A DNA stretch of 64,000 nt from Prevotella sp. (GCA_017442825.1 JAFRYZ010000014.1:1-64000), one strand, 5' to 3'; counted from the first letter of the stretch, positions 17,191-27,227 are shown. The notes: generated by a model from the sequence alone, not told the origin. Translations and numbers: made by a program.

Positions 17191-17221
17191 GCTATTTAAT
17201 AACAATTTAAATCATAAAAAA

Positions 17222-17419
17222 ATGCCAAAAGTAAAGACAAATTCCGGAGCAAAGAAGCGTTTCCGCTTCACCGGAACAGGTAAGATTAAGAGACATCACG
17301 CTTACCACAGTCACATCCTGACTAAGAAAACAAAGAAGCAGAAGAGAAATCTGGTACATCAGACTCTCGTTGATCGTTCCAACCTGAAACAGGTTCGTGA
17401 ATTGCTTTGTCTCCGTTAA
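17222..17419 (+). CDS. rpmI: 50S ribosomal protein L35
   Basis: A 65-residue basic protein starting [27 protein letters not shown], the L35 signature. The ATG at 17222 gives the normal length; the longer frame starts in the upstream stem-loop region. 34 nt separate it from rplT. L35 is a 23S rRNA-binding protein of the large subunit. Confidence 0.96.
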   Translation: MPKVKTNSGAKKRFRFTGTGKIKRHHAYHSHILTKKTKKQKRNLVHQTLVDRSNLKQVRELLCLR

Positions 17420-17453
17420 GAAACCATTAGTCGAACTTTAAAAGAAGAAAATT

Positions 17454-17798
17454 ATGCCAAGATCAGTAAATCACGTTGCATCAAAAGCAAAGAGAACACG
17501 CATTTTGAAGCTCACTAAAGGTTATTTTGGAGCTCGTAAGAATGTTTGGACGGTAGCAAAGAACACTTGGGAGAAAGGTCTTACCTATGCTTATCGTGAC
17601 CGTCGATTAAAGAAGCGCAACTTCCGCGCATTGTGGATTCAGCGTATCAACGCCGCTGCCCGTCTTGAGGGTATGAGCTATTCTCAATTCATGGGTGCTC
17701 TGCACAAGGCTGGTATCGACTTGAACCGTAAGGTTCTCGCTGACCTCGCTGTCAATAACCCCGCCGCTTTCAAGGCTATCGTTGACAAAGTGAAGTAA
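17454..17798 (+). CDS. rplT: 50S ribosomal protein L20
   Basis: A 114-residue protein, the usual size, with [30 protein letters not shown] and [24 protein letters not shown], diagnostic for L20. It is needed early in 50S assembly and represses its own operon in several bacteria. Last gene of infC-rpmI-rplT, followed by a terminator. Confidence 0.96.
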   Translation: MPRSVNHVASKAKRTRILKLTKGYFGARKNVWTVAKNTWEKGLTYAYRDRRLKKRNFRALWIQRINAAARLEGMSYSQFMGALHKAGIDLNRKVLADLAVNNPAAFKAIVDKVK

Positions 17799-17849
17799 CC
17801 CAGCCCCTGACAACTTGCACACGAAAAGCAAACTTGTCAGCAGCATAAG

Positions 17850-17892
17850 AAAAACCGCAGCTCTCACACCGAGGTCTGCGGTTTCTTTTTTC
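17850..17892 (+). terminator. Bidirectional terminator after rplT
   Basis: AACCGCAG and CTGCGGTT pair around a short loop with a T-rich run (CTTTTTT) on the plus side and an A-run on the other side, so it can also stop the convergent AraC transcript. Confidence 0.8.
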
Positions 17893-17913
17893 GCAAACGC
17901 AACATCTCTATGT

Positions 17914-18822
17914 TCAGCCCCTGAACCCATTGGGCGTCATCCCCGTAAGCCGTTTGAAGTATTTGCAGAAAAAGGCAGGATTGGCAAAGTTCATCTCTTC
18001 GGCAATCAGCCATACGGGCTTGTCGGTATGGCGCAGCTCCACCTTGATTTGCGTGACGATGGCACGGTCCAGCCATTCCTTTGCCGTCGTGCCGCTCGTT
18101 TGCCTGACCACCGTTCCCAGGTAGCGCTCAGTGAGGCACATCTTCTCCGCATAGAACCCTATTCGGTGTTCCCTTCGGCAGTGTTGGCTCACGAGGTAGA
18201 TGAAGCGGTCGAAGAGTGTCTGCCCGCGCGATTGCGAATGCTGCAGAACAGATTGATACCTATGGTACAGTCCGTCGTAGTGGTGCATGAGAGCCGCCAC
18301 CAGCGCACTCGCCGTAGGTCTGTGGTATTCCCGTTGACGTATGGTTTGCCACAGCGCGTCTATAATGCTCCTTGTCGTCCGTATATCCCTTTCGCCAATC
18401 CGAAGCTGGAAGTCGCGAACCTGCCCGTTGAATGCAGAAGGAATCTGCCCCGCAGGGAAGGGCATAAGGAAATCGTTGAAGAGAACAACTCCGTAGATGA
18501 GCAAGTCGTCGGAGAAAGAGATGGGGCTAGCGATGGTACCAGGTCCCAGAAATGCAATAGTGCCCTTGGTCAGTTGTTTTTCCACCAAGTTAAAGTTTGC
18601 CCTCAACTCCCCTCTCATGATGATGCCCATGCGGTAGTCATTGATAAGAAACGGAGGTTCCTGTTGAACGGCGAGCCTGAAGATGTCGGGATTACCATAT
18701 ACGATACCCAGTTCATTATTCAAATATAGATTTCGGCGTATCTTTTCCAGATGAGGTTCAATAATATTCCTCATTTTGGAGAAATCCATCAGTTTTGGTT
18801 GCTTTGCCATAGCGTTGTTCAT
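17914..18822 (-). CDS. AraC-family transcriptional regulator
   Basis: The 302-residue product has an N-terminal ligand or dimerisation domain (about 1-195) and a C-terminal AraC/XylS double helix-turn-helix: FYAEKMCLTERYLGTVVRQTSGTTAKEWLDRAIVTQIKVELRHTDKPVWLIAEEMNFANPAFFCKYFKRLTGMTPNGFR. A second in-frame ATG at 18810 is an alternative start. It is transcribed divergently from the five-gene efflux operon, 158 nt apart, and is therefore the likely regulator of that pump (inference). No operator repeat was identified. Confidence 0.9.
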   Translation of the reverse strand: MNNAMAKQPKLMDFSKMRNIIEPHLEKIRRNLYLNNELGIVYGNPDIFRLAVQQEPPFLINDYRMGIIMRGELRANFNLVEKQLTKGTIAFLGPGTIASPISFSDDLLIYGVVLFNDFLMPFPAGQIPSAFNGQVRDFQLRIGERDIRTTRSIIDALWQTIRQREYHRPTASALVAALMHHYDGLYHRYQSVLQHSQSRGQTLFDRFIYLVSQHCRREHRIGFYAEKMCLTERYLGTVVRQTSGTTAKEWLDRAIVTQIKVELRHTDKPVWLIAEEMNFANPAFFCKYFKRLTGMTPNGFRG

Positions 18823-18935
18823 AACAAGATATCGTCTGCAAAGATAATGAAAACTGAAAGCAGAACAAAATAATAATCATACAAAAAGAACATTTTCTTA
18901 TACTGCGAGATAACATTTCTTAGGAATAACCTTAG

Positions 18936-18943
18936 TACCTTTG
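18936..18943 (+). promoter_or_regulatory. -7 box of the ABC efflux operon
   Basis: TACCTTTG then TACCC, 38 nt before the TolC-like gene start at 18981. No canonical -33 TTTG at 19 bp, consistent with a promoter that needs an activator such as the divergent AraC protein. Confidence 0.55.
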
Positions 18944-18980
18944 TACCCACAATCTTCTCTATCGAAGTAAATTGCAGCGT

Positions 18981-20273
18981 ATGAAAAAATTATTGAAAGT
19001 TACGGCATGTGCCTTGTTGGCGATGGTTCCTGCGGATGCTGTTCTTGCACAGACATTGGAAGAATGCCAGCAAGCAGCGGAACGCAACTATCCGTTGGTC
19101 AAGAAATTCGCTATGCTCAGCCGTATGACAGACTACACCGTGTCAAACATACAGAAAGGTTGGCTGCCCCAGTTGACGGCTTCGGCACAATCAACCTATC
19201 AGAGTGATGTAGCTTCGTGGCCGTCGGCCTTCTCGACGTTGATGCAACAGGTTGGCGTAGAACCAGCTGGATTGCGAAAAGACCAATACAAGATAGGGAT
19301 AGATGTTCAGCAAACCGTCTATGACGGTGGAACCATCCACAGTCAGAAGGCGATAGCCCGCAGTCAGGGAGACGTTGGTCAAGCTCAGAATGCCGTCGAG
19401 TTATATGCCGTTCGCAAGCGTGTGAATGAATTATATTTCGGTTTGTTGCTCCTTCACGACAAAAAGCAGTTGAACGAAGACCTGCAGTACCTGCTGGCAG
19501 AGAACGAACGCAAACTGTCATCCATGTTCCAGCATGGCACAGCGGCAGAGTGCGATTATCAACTGGTGAAGGCCGAACATCTTGCAGCCGTCCAGCAGAT
19601 GACCTTGTTGCAGTCACAGGAGCGAGCTTTCCGCCAGATGCTGTCCCATCTCTGTGGAATGGAAGTCAACCAGGTGTCCAAGCCACCCGTTGTGGTATCA
19701 ACAGGAGAGAACAACCGTCCAGAACTGAAACTCATCCATCAGCAGTTGAAGTTGGTTCAAGCTCAGCGGAAAGCCCTTGACAGCCAGTTGCGCCCCCGTC
19801 TTTCCATCTTTGTTTCGGGGTATTACGGTTATCCGGGACTCAACATGTTCGACGACATGATGAAGCACCAATGGTCGCTGAACGGTATGGTCGGCGCAAG
19901 GCTGACATGGAATATCGGTGCCCTGTACACCAGGAAAGCAGACAAGGCTCAGCTCGACACACAATGTTCTTTGTACGAACTGCAACGCGAGCAGTTTCTT
20001 TTCAATACAACACTGGAGCAGATTCAGCAGGACGAGAATATTGAAAACTTCCGCCGGCTGATGGCAGACGACGACGAAATTATCCGCCTGCGGTCTGCCG
20101 TTAGGAAATCGTCGGAATCGAAACTGTCCCATGGCGTTATCGATGCCAGCGAACTGGTGCGCCAGATTACTCAAGAGAACAATGCGAAGACGCAACGCAG
20201 CCTGCACGAGATAGAAATGTTGCGCGAAATCTATCATCGCAAATATACCATTGACAATTCATATTCCCAATAG
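18981..20273 (+). CDS. TolC-family outer-membrane efflux protein
   Basis: Start at the ATG 18981 (MKKLLKVTACALLAMVPADAVLAQ, signal peptide). The 430 residues contain two long heptad-rich halves typical of OEP/TolC (TLEECQQAAERNYPLVKKF at the start; IFVSGYYGYPGLNMFDDMMKHQWSLNGMVGARLTWNIG in the second half). It forms the outer-membrane channel of the exporter encoded downstream; the next start codon is 5 nt away. Confidence 0.9.
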   Translation: MKKLLKVTACALLAMVPADAVLAQTLEECQQAAERNYPLVKKFAMLSRMTDYTVSNIQKGWLPQLTASAQSTYQSDVASWPSAFSTLMQQVGVEPAGLRKDQYKIGIDVQQTVYDGGTIHSQKAIARSQGDVGQAQNAVELYAVRKRVNELYFGLLLLHDKKQLNEDLQYLLAENERKLSSMFQHGTAAECDYQLVKAEHLAAVQQMTLLQSQERAFRQMLSHLCGMEVNQVSKPPVVVSTGENNRPELKLIHQQLKLVQAQRKALDSQLRPRLSIFVSGYYGYPGLNMFDDMMKHQWSLNGMVGARLTWNIGALYTRKADKAQLDTQCSLYELQREQFLFNTTLEQIQQDENIENFRRLMADDDEIIRLRSAVRKSSESKLSHGVIDASELVRQITQENNAKTQRSLHEIEMLREIYHRKYTIDNSYSQ

Positions 20274-20278
20274 AACCT

Positions 20279-21256
20279 ATGCGAACACCTTATTATTATT
20301 TAGCCGTTATGTCCGTCCTGGCGACGGCATGTGGTAAAGAAACGAAAGACTACGATGCCACAGGCACCTTTGAAGCCACCGAAGTTGTCGTGTCTGCAAA
20401 GTCAACGGGCGAGTTGCGGTCGTTTGCCGTACGAGAGGGCGAGATGGTCCTCTTCGACAGTGTGGTAGGCAGTATTGATGCCGTGCAGCTGCAGCTGAAA
20501 AAAGAGCAGTTAAGCACAAACAGCCGCCAGCTGGATGCCAATAAGGCTCAGTTGGATGCCAGCAGGCATGCCACAGACAGCCGTCAACTGGATTTAGAGA
20601 GGCAGGTGGCGAGCATTCGCCAGCAGATAGCCAATGCCCAGCGCGAGCAACAACGGTTCGCCGAGCTGTATCGTGACGGTGCCGTTGCCCGAAAACAAGT
20701 CGATGACATCGGTTATCAGATTAGCGTACTGGAAAAGCAACTGACAGCCGCACAAGACCAGCTTCGCAGCAACAACGAGAGTCTCGCCCAGCAAAGCAGG
20801 GGTATAGCCGCCCAGCAACGCGGCATCGATGCCCAGCAGGCAGGCATCAGCGTACAGCAGGCACAGTTGGACGACCAGATTCAGAACACCAAAATCAAGA
20901 GTCCCATCACCGGAATGGTACTGGAGACCTATGTCGAACGAGGCGAGTTTGTCAGCACCGGTAAACCCCTGTTCAAGGTGGCAGACACACAGAACATGTA
21001 TATACGTACCTACGTGACGACGGCACAGCTTCAGCAGGTAAGGGTAGGGCAGAGTGTGCAGGTTTTTGCCGACTATGGAAATGGACAGAAAAAGACCTAC
21101 AACGGCACCGTGTCGTGGATTTCCAGCCGATCGGAGTTTACACCGAAAACTATACTTACCGACGACGAGAGAGCCGACCTGGTCTATGCCGTCAAGGTAG
21201 CCGTCAAGAGCGACGGCTATCTGAAGATAGGCATGTATGGACAAGTGAAGTTTTAG
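20279..21256 (+). CDS. HlyD-family periplasmic adaptor lipoprotein
   Basis: A 325-residue product with a lipoprotein signal (YLAVMSVLATAC, Cys about 18), a biotinyl-lipoyl-like half (EATEVVVSAKSTGELRSFAVREGEMV), a long Gln-rich coiled coil (about 75-200) and the second lipoyl half plus barrel (TKIKSPITGMVLETYVERGEFVSTGKPLFKVAD). It bridges inner-membrane permeases and the TolC channel. The layout resembles YbhG of E. coli. Confidence 0.9.
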   Translation: MRTPYYYLAVMSVLATACGKETKDYDATGTFEATEVVVSAKSTGELRSFAVREGEMVLFDSVVGSIDAVQLQLKKEQLSTNSRQLDANKAQLDASRHATDSRQLDLERQVASIRQQIANAQREQQRFAELYRDGAVARKQVDDIGYQISVLEKQLTAAQDQLRSNNESLAQQSRGIAAQQRGIDAQQAGISVQQAQLDDQIQNTKIKSPITGMVLETYVERGEFVSTGKPLFKVADTQNMYIRTYVTTAQLQQVRVGQSVQVFADYGNGQKKTYNGTVSWISSRSEFTPKTILTDDERADLVYAVKVAVKSDGYLKIGMYGQVKF

Positions 21257-21287
21257 GGAGATAGAAAGCAACGAGAACGAAAATCCT

Positions 21288-22769
21288 ATGAACAAGATAG
21301 AGGTCAGAAATATCTGTAAGTCGTATGGCAAGGTAAAGGCACTCGACGACGTGTTCCTTGCCGTTGCCGAAGGCGAAGTCTTCGGACTTATAGGTCCCGA
21401 CGGGGCCGGCAAGACATCCCTGTTCCGCATTCTCTGTTCGCTGTTATCGCCCGATTCGGGCAGTGCCGTCGTCGATGGCTTCAATGTCGTCAGCCAGATG
21501 AAGCAAGTCCGTTGCCGCATCGGCTATATGCCCGGCAAGTTCTCGCTATATCAAGACCTGACGGTAGAAGAGAATCTGCAGTTCTTTGCCACGCTCTTCG
21601 GCACCACCATCGACGAAGGCTACGACAGCATCCGTGCCGTCTATTCACAGATAGAGCCCTTCAAAGACCGCAAGGCAGGCGCCCTGTCTGGCGGAATGAA
21701 GCAGAAACTCGCCTTGTCGTGTGCCCTGATTCACAGTCCGAGCGTTCTTTTTCTCGACGAGCCTACCACAGGAGTTGATCCCGTAAGCAGAAAAGAGTTA
21801 TGGGAAATGCTCACCCTGTTGAAGGAGAGAGGAATCACCATCATGGCATCTACCCCCTATCTCGACGAAGTGCGCCAATGCAACCGTGTAGCATTCCTCG
21901 ACCGTGGAAAAATACGAGGCATCGGCACCCCCGACCATATTCTCGAACAGTTTGCCGCCATCTTCAATCCCCCTCCATTGGCATCGCCCACAGCACCTCG
22001 CCACGGCACCTCCCTCCCCAACCCTTCTACCAGGGAGTCGTCAAAGGGAGACAACGTCATCGAGGTGGAACACCTTGTCAAAGCGTTCGGTTCGTTCCAT
22101 GCCGTCGATGACATCAGTTTCAGCGTCAGACGAGGCGAAATCTTCGGTTTCCTAGGAGCCAACGGTGCTGGCAAGACAACAGCCATGCACATGCTTACTG
22201 GTCTGACGCAGCCCACCAGCGGAACCGGCAGGGTGGCAGGGTACGACATCCGTACCGAACACGAACAAATCAAGAAACATATCGGATATATGAGTCAGAA
22301 GTTTTCTCTATACGAAGACCTCACCGTAGAAGAGAATATCCGACTCTTCTCGGGTATCTACTCCATGAAAGACGATGATATCAAAACCAACACCGACAAG
22401 TTGTTGCGTCGTCTGGCTTTTGAAGAACACCGTAACCAGCTCGTCAGCAGCTTGCCTCTTGGATGGAAACAGAAACTGGCTTTCTCTGTCAGTATCTTCC
22501 ATGAACCCTCCGTGGTATTTCTCGATGAACCTACAGGGGGGGTAGATCCAGCTACCCGTCGTCAGTTTTGGCAACTCATCTATGATGCAGCCTCACGCGG
22601 CATTACCATCTTTGTCACTACCCACTATATGGACGAAGCGGAGTATTGCGACCGCATTTCTATTATGGTGGATGGTAAGATAAGTGCCATCGGCACCCCC
22701 GAAGAGTTGAAACGTCAATTCCGTCAACCAGACATGGACCATGTCTTCACCTATCTTGCACGACAATGA
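21288..22769 (+). CDS. Fused double ABC ATPase (YbhF-like)
   Basis: 493 residues with two ATPase domains. The first has Walker A GPDGAGKTS, LSGGMKQKLALS and LFLDEPTTGVDP. The second has GANGAGKTTAMHML, the degenerate signature LPLGWKQKLAFS and VFLDEPTGGVDP. The same asymmetry is known in YbhF. The linker (about 225-250) is Pro/Ser/Thr-rich (PPPLASPTAPRHG...) and encoded by C-rich DNA at about 21967-22047 that looks like an inserted repeat. It ends in a 4-nt ATGA overlap with the first permease. Confidence 0.92.
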   Translation: MNKIEVRNICKSYGKVKALDDVFLAVAEGEVFGLIGPDGAGKTSLFRILCSLLSPDSGSAVVDGFNVVSQMKQVRCRIGYMPGKFSLYQDLTVEENLQFFATLFGTTIDEGYDSIRAVYSQIEPFKDRKAGALSGGMKQKLALSCALIHSPSVLFLDEPTTGVDPVSRKELWEMLTLLKERGITIMASTPYLDEVRQCNRVAFLDRGKIRGIGTPDHILEQFAAIFNPPPLASPTAPRHGTSLPNPSTRESSKGDNVIEVEHLVKAFGSFHAVDDISFSVRRGEIFGFLGANGAGKTTAMHMLTGLTQPTSGTGRVAGYDIRTEHEQIKKHIGYMSQKFSLYEDLTVEENIRLFSGIYSMKDDDIKTNTDKLLRRLAFEEHRNQLVSSLPLGWKQKLAFSVSIFHEPSVVFLDEPTGGVDPATRRQFWQLIYDAASRGITIFVTTHYMDEAEYCDRISIMVDGKISAIGTPEELKRQFRQPDMDHVFTYLARQ

Positions 22770-23869
22770 ACAAGCCCACGACATCCCCCTTCGTTTCCTT
22801 CATTATCAAGGAAATGCGGCATATCTTCCGTGACAAACGCACGATGCTGATTTTGTTTGGTATGCCCGTTGTCTTAATGTTGTTGTTTGGATTTGCCATT
22901 ACCAATGATGTTCGCAATGTCCGTACGGTCGTAGTAACATCTTCCATGGATGTTCAAACCCAACGGGCAACCAACCGGTTGGCAGCTTCAGATTATTTCA
23001 CCCTTGTAGCAACCGTTTCTACACCCTACGAGGCAGAACAGATGATTCGTGGGCAACAAGCAGATATGGCTGTCGTCTTTGGAGCCAATTTTGCTTCGTC
23101 CTCGCTCAGACAAACACCCATATTGCATCCACAACTTCAGTTTCTTGTTGATGGAGCCGACCCGAACATGGCACAACAATGGGTAGCTTACGCTCAGGGC
23201 ACCTTGGCGGCATCAGTCCATGACAGTCCTGTCCACATCAAGTTGCTTTATAATCCTCAGATGAAGTCAGCCTACAATTTTGTGCCTGCCATCATGGGTA
23301 TGTTGCTGTTGCTCATCTGTGCTATGATGACCTCCGTCTCCATTGTTCGTGAGAAGGAGCGTGGGACGATGGAGGTTCTCCTTGTGTCGCCTGTGCGCCC
23401 GTTGACGGTTATCGCAGCCAAGGCTGTGCCCTACATCCTGCTGGCCTTCCTGGTGTTGGTGGTGATTCTCACGCTGTCGTTCGCTGTGCTGAAGGTGCCA
23501 CTGGCAGGTTCGCTGTTCTGGATTGTCGTTGTCTCGATCCTTTACATCTTGCTGGCGCTGTCGTTGGGGTTGCTCATCTCTAATGTGGCAAAGACGCAGT
23601 TTGTTGCGCTGTTGGTTTCGGCTATGGTGCTGCTGCTGCCTACGGTGATGTTGTCGGGAATGCTTTTCCCTGTGGAGTCGATGCCTCCGGTGCTGCAATG
23701 GATTGCTGCCGTTGTTCCGCCAAGATATTACATTCAGGCCATGCGCAAACTTATGATCATGGGCGTAGGCGTAGGCGAGGTGCTGCCAGAGGTTCTCGTA
23801 CTCCTTGCCATGACACTGCTGCTGCTGTTGGTTGCAATGAGGAAGTTTAAGTTGACAATAGACAATTAG
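22766..23869 (+). CDS. ABC-2 type permease (YbhS/YbhR-like), first
   Basis: 367 residues: one N-terminal membrane segment (MLILFGMPVVLMLLFGFAIT), a periplasmic domain of about 130 residues, then five segments including VPAIMGMLLLLICAMMTSVSIVREKERGTMEVLLVSPV, the ABC-2 permease signature. The gene ends in KLTIDN encoded by TTGACAAT-type repeat sequence, which suggests a repeat-derived C-terminus. Four nucleotides before the next gene. Confidence 0.92.
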   Translation: MNKPTTSPFVSFIIKEMRHIFRDKRTMLILFGMPVVLMLLFGFAITNDVRNVRTVVVTSSMDVQTQRATNRLAASDYFTLVATVSTPYEAEQMIRGQQADMAVVFGANFASSSLRQTPILHPQLQFLVDGADPNMAQQWVAYAQGTLAASVHDSPVHIKLLYNPQMKSAYNFVPAIMGMLLLLICAMMTSVSIVREKERGTMEVLLVSPVRPLTVIAAKAVPYILLAFLVLVVILTLSFAVLKVPLAGSLFWIVVVSILYILLALSLGLLISNVAKTQFVALLVSAMVLLLPTVMLSGMLFPVESMPPVLQWIAAVVPPRYYIQAMRKLMIMGVGVGEVLPEVLVLLAMTLLLLLVAMRKFKLTIDN

Positions 23870-23873
23870 ACAA

Positions 23874-24956
23874 ATGAATATAAAATATCTTTTGCAAAAG
23901 GAGTTTCTGCAGATTCGACGTAACAGCTTCATGCCGAAAATCATCCTCGTGTTTCCCGTGATGATTATGTGCGTCATGCCGTGGGTGATGAATATGGAGG
24001 TGAGGAATATCGTTGTAGAGGTGGTTGACAACGACCGTTCTACTGTCTCACGGCAATTGGTTCAACGCATACAGGCGAGCAACTATTTCGTCTTCAACGG
24101 ACTGAAGGCGACCTATGCCGATGCCCTGCACGATATAGAGCACAGCAAGGCTGACTTGGTGCTGGTGATACCGCCGCAATACGGGCGCAGGCAGACTGGC
24201 TCTAACGGCGAACGGGCGCAACTGCTCATTGCTGCTAATGCCGTCAATGGAACGAAGGGATCCATCGGTTCGTCGTACCTGTCGCAGATGGTCAGCAAAG
24301 AGGGGGAAATGAAGTCGTCGCAACCGGCGAGTGCTTTGTTTCTTTATAACAAGCATCAGGACTACAAGGTCTTTATGATTCCAGCCCTGATGGGCATTCT
24401 GCTGATGATGCTTTGCGGTTTTCTTCCCGCCCTGAACATCGTGGGTGAAAAGGAAGCCGGCACCATAGAGCAAATCAATGTGACGCCCGTTGCGAAGTGG
24501 ATGTTCATTCTTGCCAAACTCATCCCGTACTGGCTCATAGCGTTGGTGGTGATGACGCTCTGCTTCATACTGTCCTGGGCTGTCTATGGCATAACCAGTC
24601 AGGGTCCCCTGTGGCTCGTCTATCTGCTGGCTGTCCTGCTGGCATTGTTTTTCTCGTCGTTGGGGCTTGCTGTATCCAATTACAGCGAAACGCTGCAACA
24701 AGCCATGCTCGTCATGTGGTTTTTTGTCGTGTGTATGATGTTGCTCAGCGGACTCTTCACGCCTGCGCGTTCCATGCCCCATTGGGCGTATCTTTCCACC
24801 TATGTCAACCCCATGCACTATTTCATAGATGCCATCCGTACCGTCTTTGTACGCGGCGGCACCTTTGCCAGTATAGCCCATCAGATCTATGCCCTGGCAG
24901 CTATTGCATTTGTCACTGGGTGTTGGGCGGTTTTAAGCTATCGGAAAAACGGTTGA
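23874..24956 (+). CDS. ABC-2 type permease, second
   Basis: 360 residues with the same topology as the preceding permease (VFPVMIMCVMPWVMNMEVRN near the N-terminus; IPALMGILLMMLCGFLPALNIVGEKEAGTIEQINVTPV). The two permeases form a heterodimer with the fused ATPase. Together with the HlyD and TolC proteins this is a complete tripartite exporter; typical substrates are drugs, dyes or lipids, and none can be named here. The convergent tex gene begins 48 nt further on. Confidence 0.92.
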   Translation: MNIKYLLQKEFLQIRRNSFMPKIILVFPVMIMCVMPWVMNMEVRNIVVEVVDNDRSTVSRQLVQRIQASNYFVFNGLKATYADALHDIEHSKADLVLVIPPQYGRRQTGSNGERAQLLIAANAVNGTKGSIGSSYLSQMVSKEGEMKSSQPASALFLYNKHQDYKVFMIPALMGILLMMLCGFLPALNIVGEKEAGTIEQINVTPVAKWMFILAKLIPYWLIALVVMTLCFILSWAVYGITSQGPLWLVYLLAVLLALFFSSLGLAVSNYSETLQQAMLVMWFFVVCMMLLSGLFTPARSMPHWAYLSTYVNPMHYFIDAIRTVFVRGGTFASIAHQIYALAAIAFVTGCWAVLSYRKNG

Positions 24957-25004
24957 TGCCGATGTCTTGCCGTGGAAGACTGCCAGTGTGGGAGCAGGAT
25001 TTTC

Positions 25005-27173
25005 TTAACGACCTTTTCTTTCTGTCTTCATGGATAGGGAGATGCGGTGGCGGCGCAGGTCAACTTCCTTTACGCGTACCATGACGTGCTGATGTAGTTT
25101 CACTACCTGCGTGGGGTCGCTGACATAGCGGTCGGCAAGCTGGGAGATGTGAACCAGTCCGTCTTGGTGGACACCGATATCGACAAAGGCACCGAAGTTG
25201 GTGATGTTGGTCACGATGCCCGGCAGTACCATTCCTTCAACAAGGTCTTCAATGTCTTTCACGTTGGGGTCGAACTCAAACTCCTCCAGTTGTTCGCGAG
25301 GATCACGTCCGGGCTTCTCCAATTCCTTCATGATGTCAGTAAGGGTGGGTAGTCCTACCTCCTGCGTGACGTAACGCTTGATGTCAATAAGCTTTTGCCG
25401 CTGTTTGTCCTCCATCAGTTCGACGATGGTGCATCCGCAGTCGTTTGCCATTTGTTCAACGATGGGGTAGCTCTCAGGGTGAACGGCAGAGTTGTCAAGC
25501 GGGTTCTTGGCATGGGCAATGCGCAGGAAACCTGCACATTGCTGGAACGCAGCAGGACCGAGGCGAGGCACTTTTTTCAGTTGTGCGCGTGAGGTGAAGG
25601 CTCCGTTTTCCTTGCGGTATTCCACAATGTTTTTTGCGAGCGTCGGACCGAGACCACTGACGTAAGTGAGCAGATGTTGCGAAGCCGTATTCAGGTTTAC
25701 ACCGACGAGGTTCACGCAACTCTCTACAACCTGATCCAGTGAGTGTTTCAACTTCGACTGGTCCACATCGTGCTGATATTGTCCTACGCCGATGCTCTTG
25801 GGGTCAATCTTTACCAGTTCAGCCAACGGGTCCATCAGACGACGTCCGATACTGACGGCACCGCGAACCGTTACGTCTTCGTCGGGGAATTCCTCTCGGG
25901 CAGTTTTCGAAGCCGAATAGACAGATGCTCCGTCTTCGCTGACGGTAAAGAGTTTCACGCCTGGAGTCTTGTGGCTTGGTGAGTCTTGTTGTACCAGACA
26001 GTCTTTAACAAAGGCTATGGTTTCGCGGCTTGCAGTACCATTGCCAACAGCAATAGCTTCGATATGATATTGTTTGATGAGTTTTTCCACTGTCACCATC
26101 GCCTGCATGCTGTGGTTGACAGGCGGGTGGGGGAAGATGGCTTCGTGGTGAAGCAGATTGCCCTGTTCGTCGAGACAAACCACCTTGCATCCAGTGCGGA
26201 ATCCCGGGTCGATGCCCATGACTCGTTTTTGTCCAAGTGGTGCCGAGAGCAAAAGTTGACGAAGGTTCTCGGCAAAAACGCCGATGGCCTCTTCATCGGC
26301 TCGTTCTTTGCTCAGGGCAGCAAATTCGTTTTCGATAGAAGGTTTCAAGAGCCGTTTGTAACTGTCTTCGGCAGCCTCTTCGATAAGTTTTCCGCAGGCG
26401 CTCGGAAAGCGTACGTATTGGTGTTGTAGTCGACTGATGCACTCATTATCATCCGGCGAGATGCTGATGCGCAGGAGTCCTTCATTCTCTCCTCGCCGCA
26501 TCGCCAGCAGGCGGTGAGAAGAACAACGCTTCAAGGGTTCCGAGAAATCGAAATAGTCGCGGTATTTCAGTGCCTCGTCCGTGTCTTGTTTCGATTTAAC
26601 TACTTTAGAGGTAATGACAGCCTGACGGCGGAAAGCACCACGAAGTTGGTTGCGCGAACGTTCATCTTCACTGATTTGTTCAGCTATGATGTCCTTGGCA
26701 CCTTGGAGGGCGAGTTCTGCAGTAGTGATGACATCGTCTTTGACAAAGCGTAGGGCAGCCCGTTCGGGGTTTCGCTCTCGTTGTAGCATGATGATTTGTG
26801 CTAAAGGTTCCAATCCCTGTTCACGAGCCACTTGCGCGCGCGTTCTACGTTTTGGCTTGAAAGGAAGGTAGATGTCTTCCAGTTCAGTAGCGTCCCAACA
26901 ATCCTCAATGCGCTTTTGCAGTTCTGGTGTCATTTTCTCCTGTTCGACAATAGTCTTCGTGACAGTCTCCTTGCGTTTCTGCAGTTCTTTGAGTTTGTCG
27001 TTCAGTTCGCTGATTTGCGTAATCTGTACCTCATTCATATTTCCCGTTCGTTCCTTACGGTAGCGAGAAATAAACGGAATGGTGCAACTCTCATCGAGTA
27101 GCTTTAGCGTATTTTCTACGCCCTGTTCTGGCAGTTGCAGCCGTTGGGCTATAATTTTGGTAAAAACGTTCAT
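25005..27173 (-). CDS. tex: Tex family RNA-binding transcription accessory protein
   Basis: 722 residues in the Tex order: N-terminal helical domain (IPFISRYRKERTGNMNEVQI), YqgF/RNase H-like domain (VMGIDPGFRTGCKVVCLDEQG), helix-hairpin-helix (ASQHLLTYVSGLGPTLAKNIVEYRKENGAF) and C-terminal S1 domain (GIVTNITNFGAFVDIGVHQDGLVHISQLADRYV). Tex binds nucleic acid and affects transcription and RNA quality. Monocistronic, convergent with the exporter operon and divergent from the ABC-F gene. Confidence 0.95.
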   Translation of the reverse strand: MNVFTKIIAQRLQLPEQGVENTLKLLDESCTIPFISRYRKERTGNMNEVQITQISELNDKLKELQKRKETVTKTIVEQEKMTPELQKRIEDCWDATELEDIYLPFKPKRRTRAQVAREQGLEPLAQIIMLQRERNPERAALRFVKDDVITTAELALQGAKDIIAEQISEDERSRNQLRGAFRRQAVITSKVVKSKQDTDEALKYRDYFDFSEPLKRCSSHRLLAMRRGENEGLLRISISPDDNECISRLQHQYVRFPSACGKLIEEAAEDSYKRLLKPSIENEFAALSKERADEEAIGVFAENLRQLLLSAPLGQKRVMGIDPGFRTGCKVVCLDEQGNLLHHEAIFPHPPVNHSMQAMVTVEKLIKQYHIEAIAVGNGTASRETIAFVKDCLVQQDSPSHKTPGVKLFTVSEDGASVYSASKTAREEFPDEDVTVRGAVSIGRRLMDPLAELVKIDPKSIGVGQYQHDVDQSKLKHSLDQVVESCVNLVGVNLNTASQHLLTYVSGLGPTLAKNIVEYRKENGAFTSRAQLKKVPRLGPAAFQQCAGFLRIAHAKNPLDNSAVHPESYPIVEQMANDCGCTIVELMEDKQRQKLIDIKRYVTQEVGLPTLTDIMKELEKPGRDPREQLEEFEFDPNVKDIEDLVEGMVLPGIVTNITNFGAFVDIGVHQDGLVHISQLADRYVSDPTQVVKLHQHVMVRVKEVDLRRHRISLSMKTERKGR

Positions 27174-27227
27174 GGTGCAAAGGTAGTTATTTATTTACAA
27201 TGTACAATTTACTATTTGCAATTAACC

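Noticed and set aside
17815..18729. Long plus-strand open frame of about 304 codons opposite the AraC gene
   Set aside because: It is antisense to a clear AraC-family protein, has no recognisable domain and its composition mirrors the other strand.
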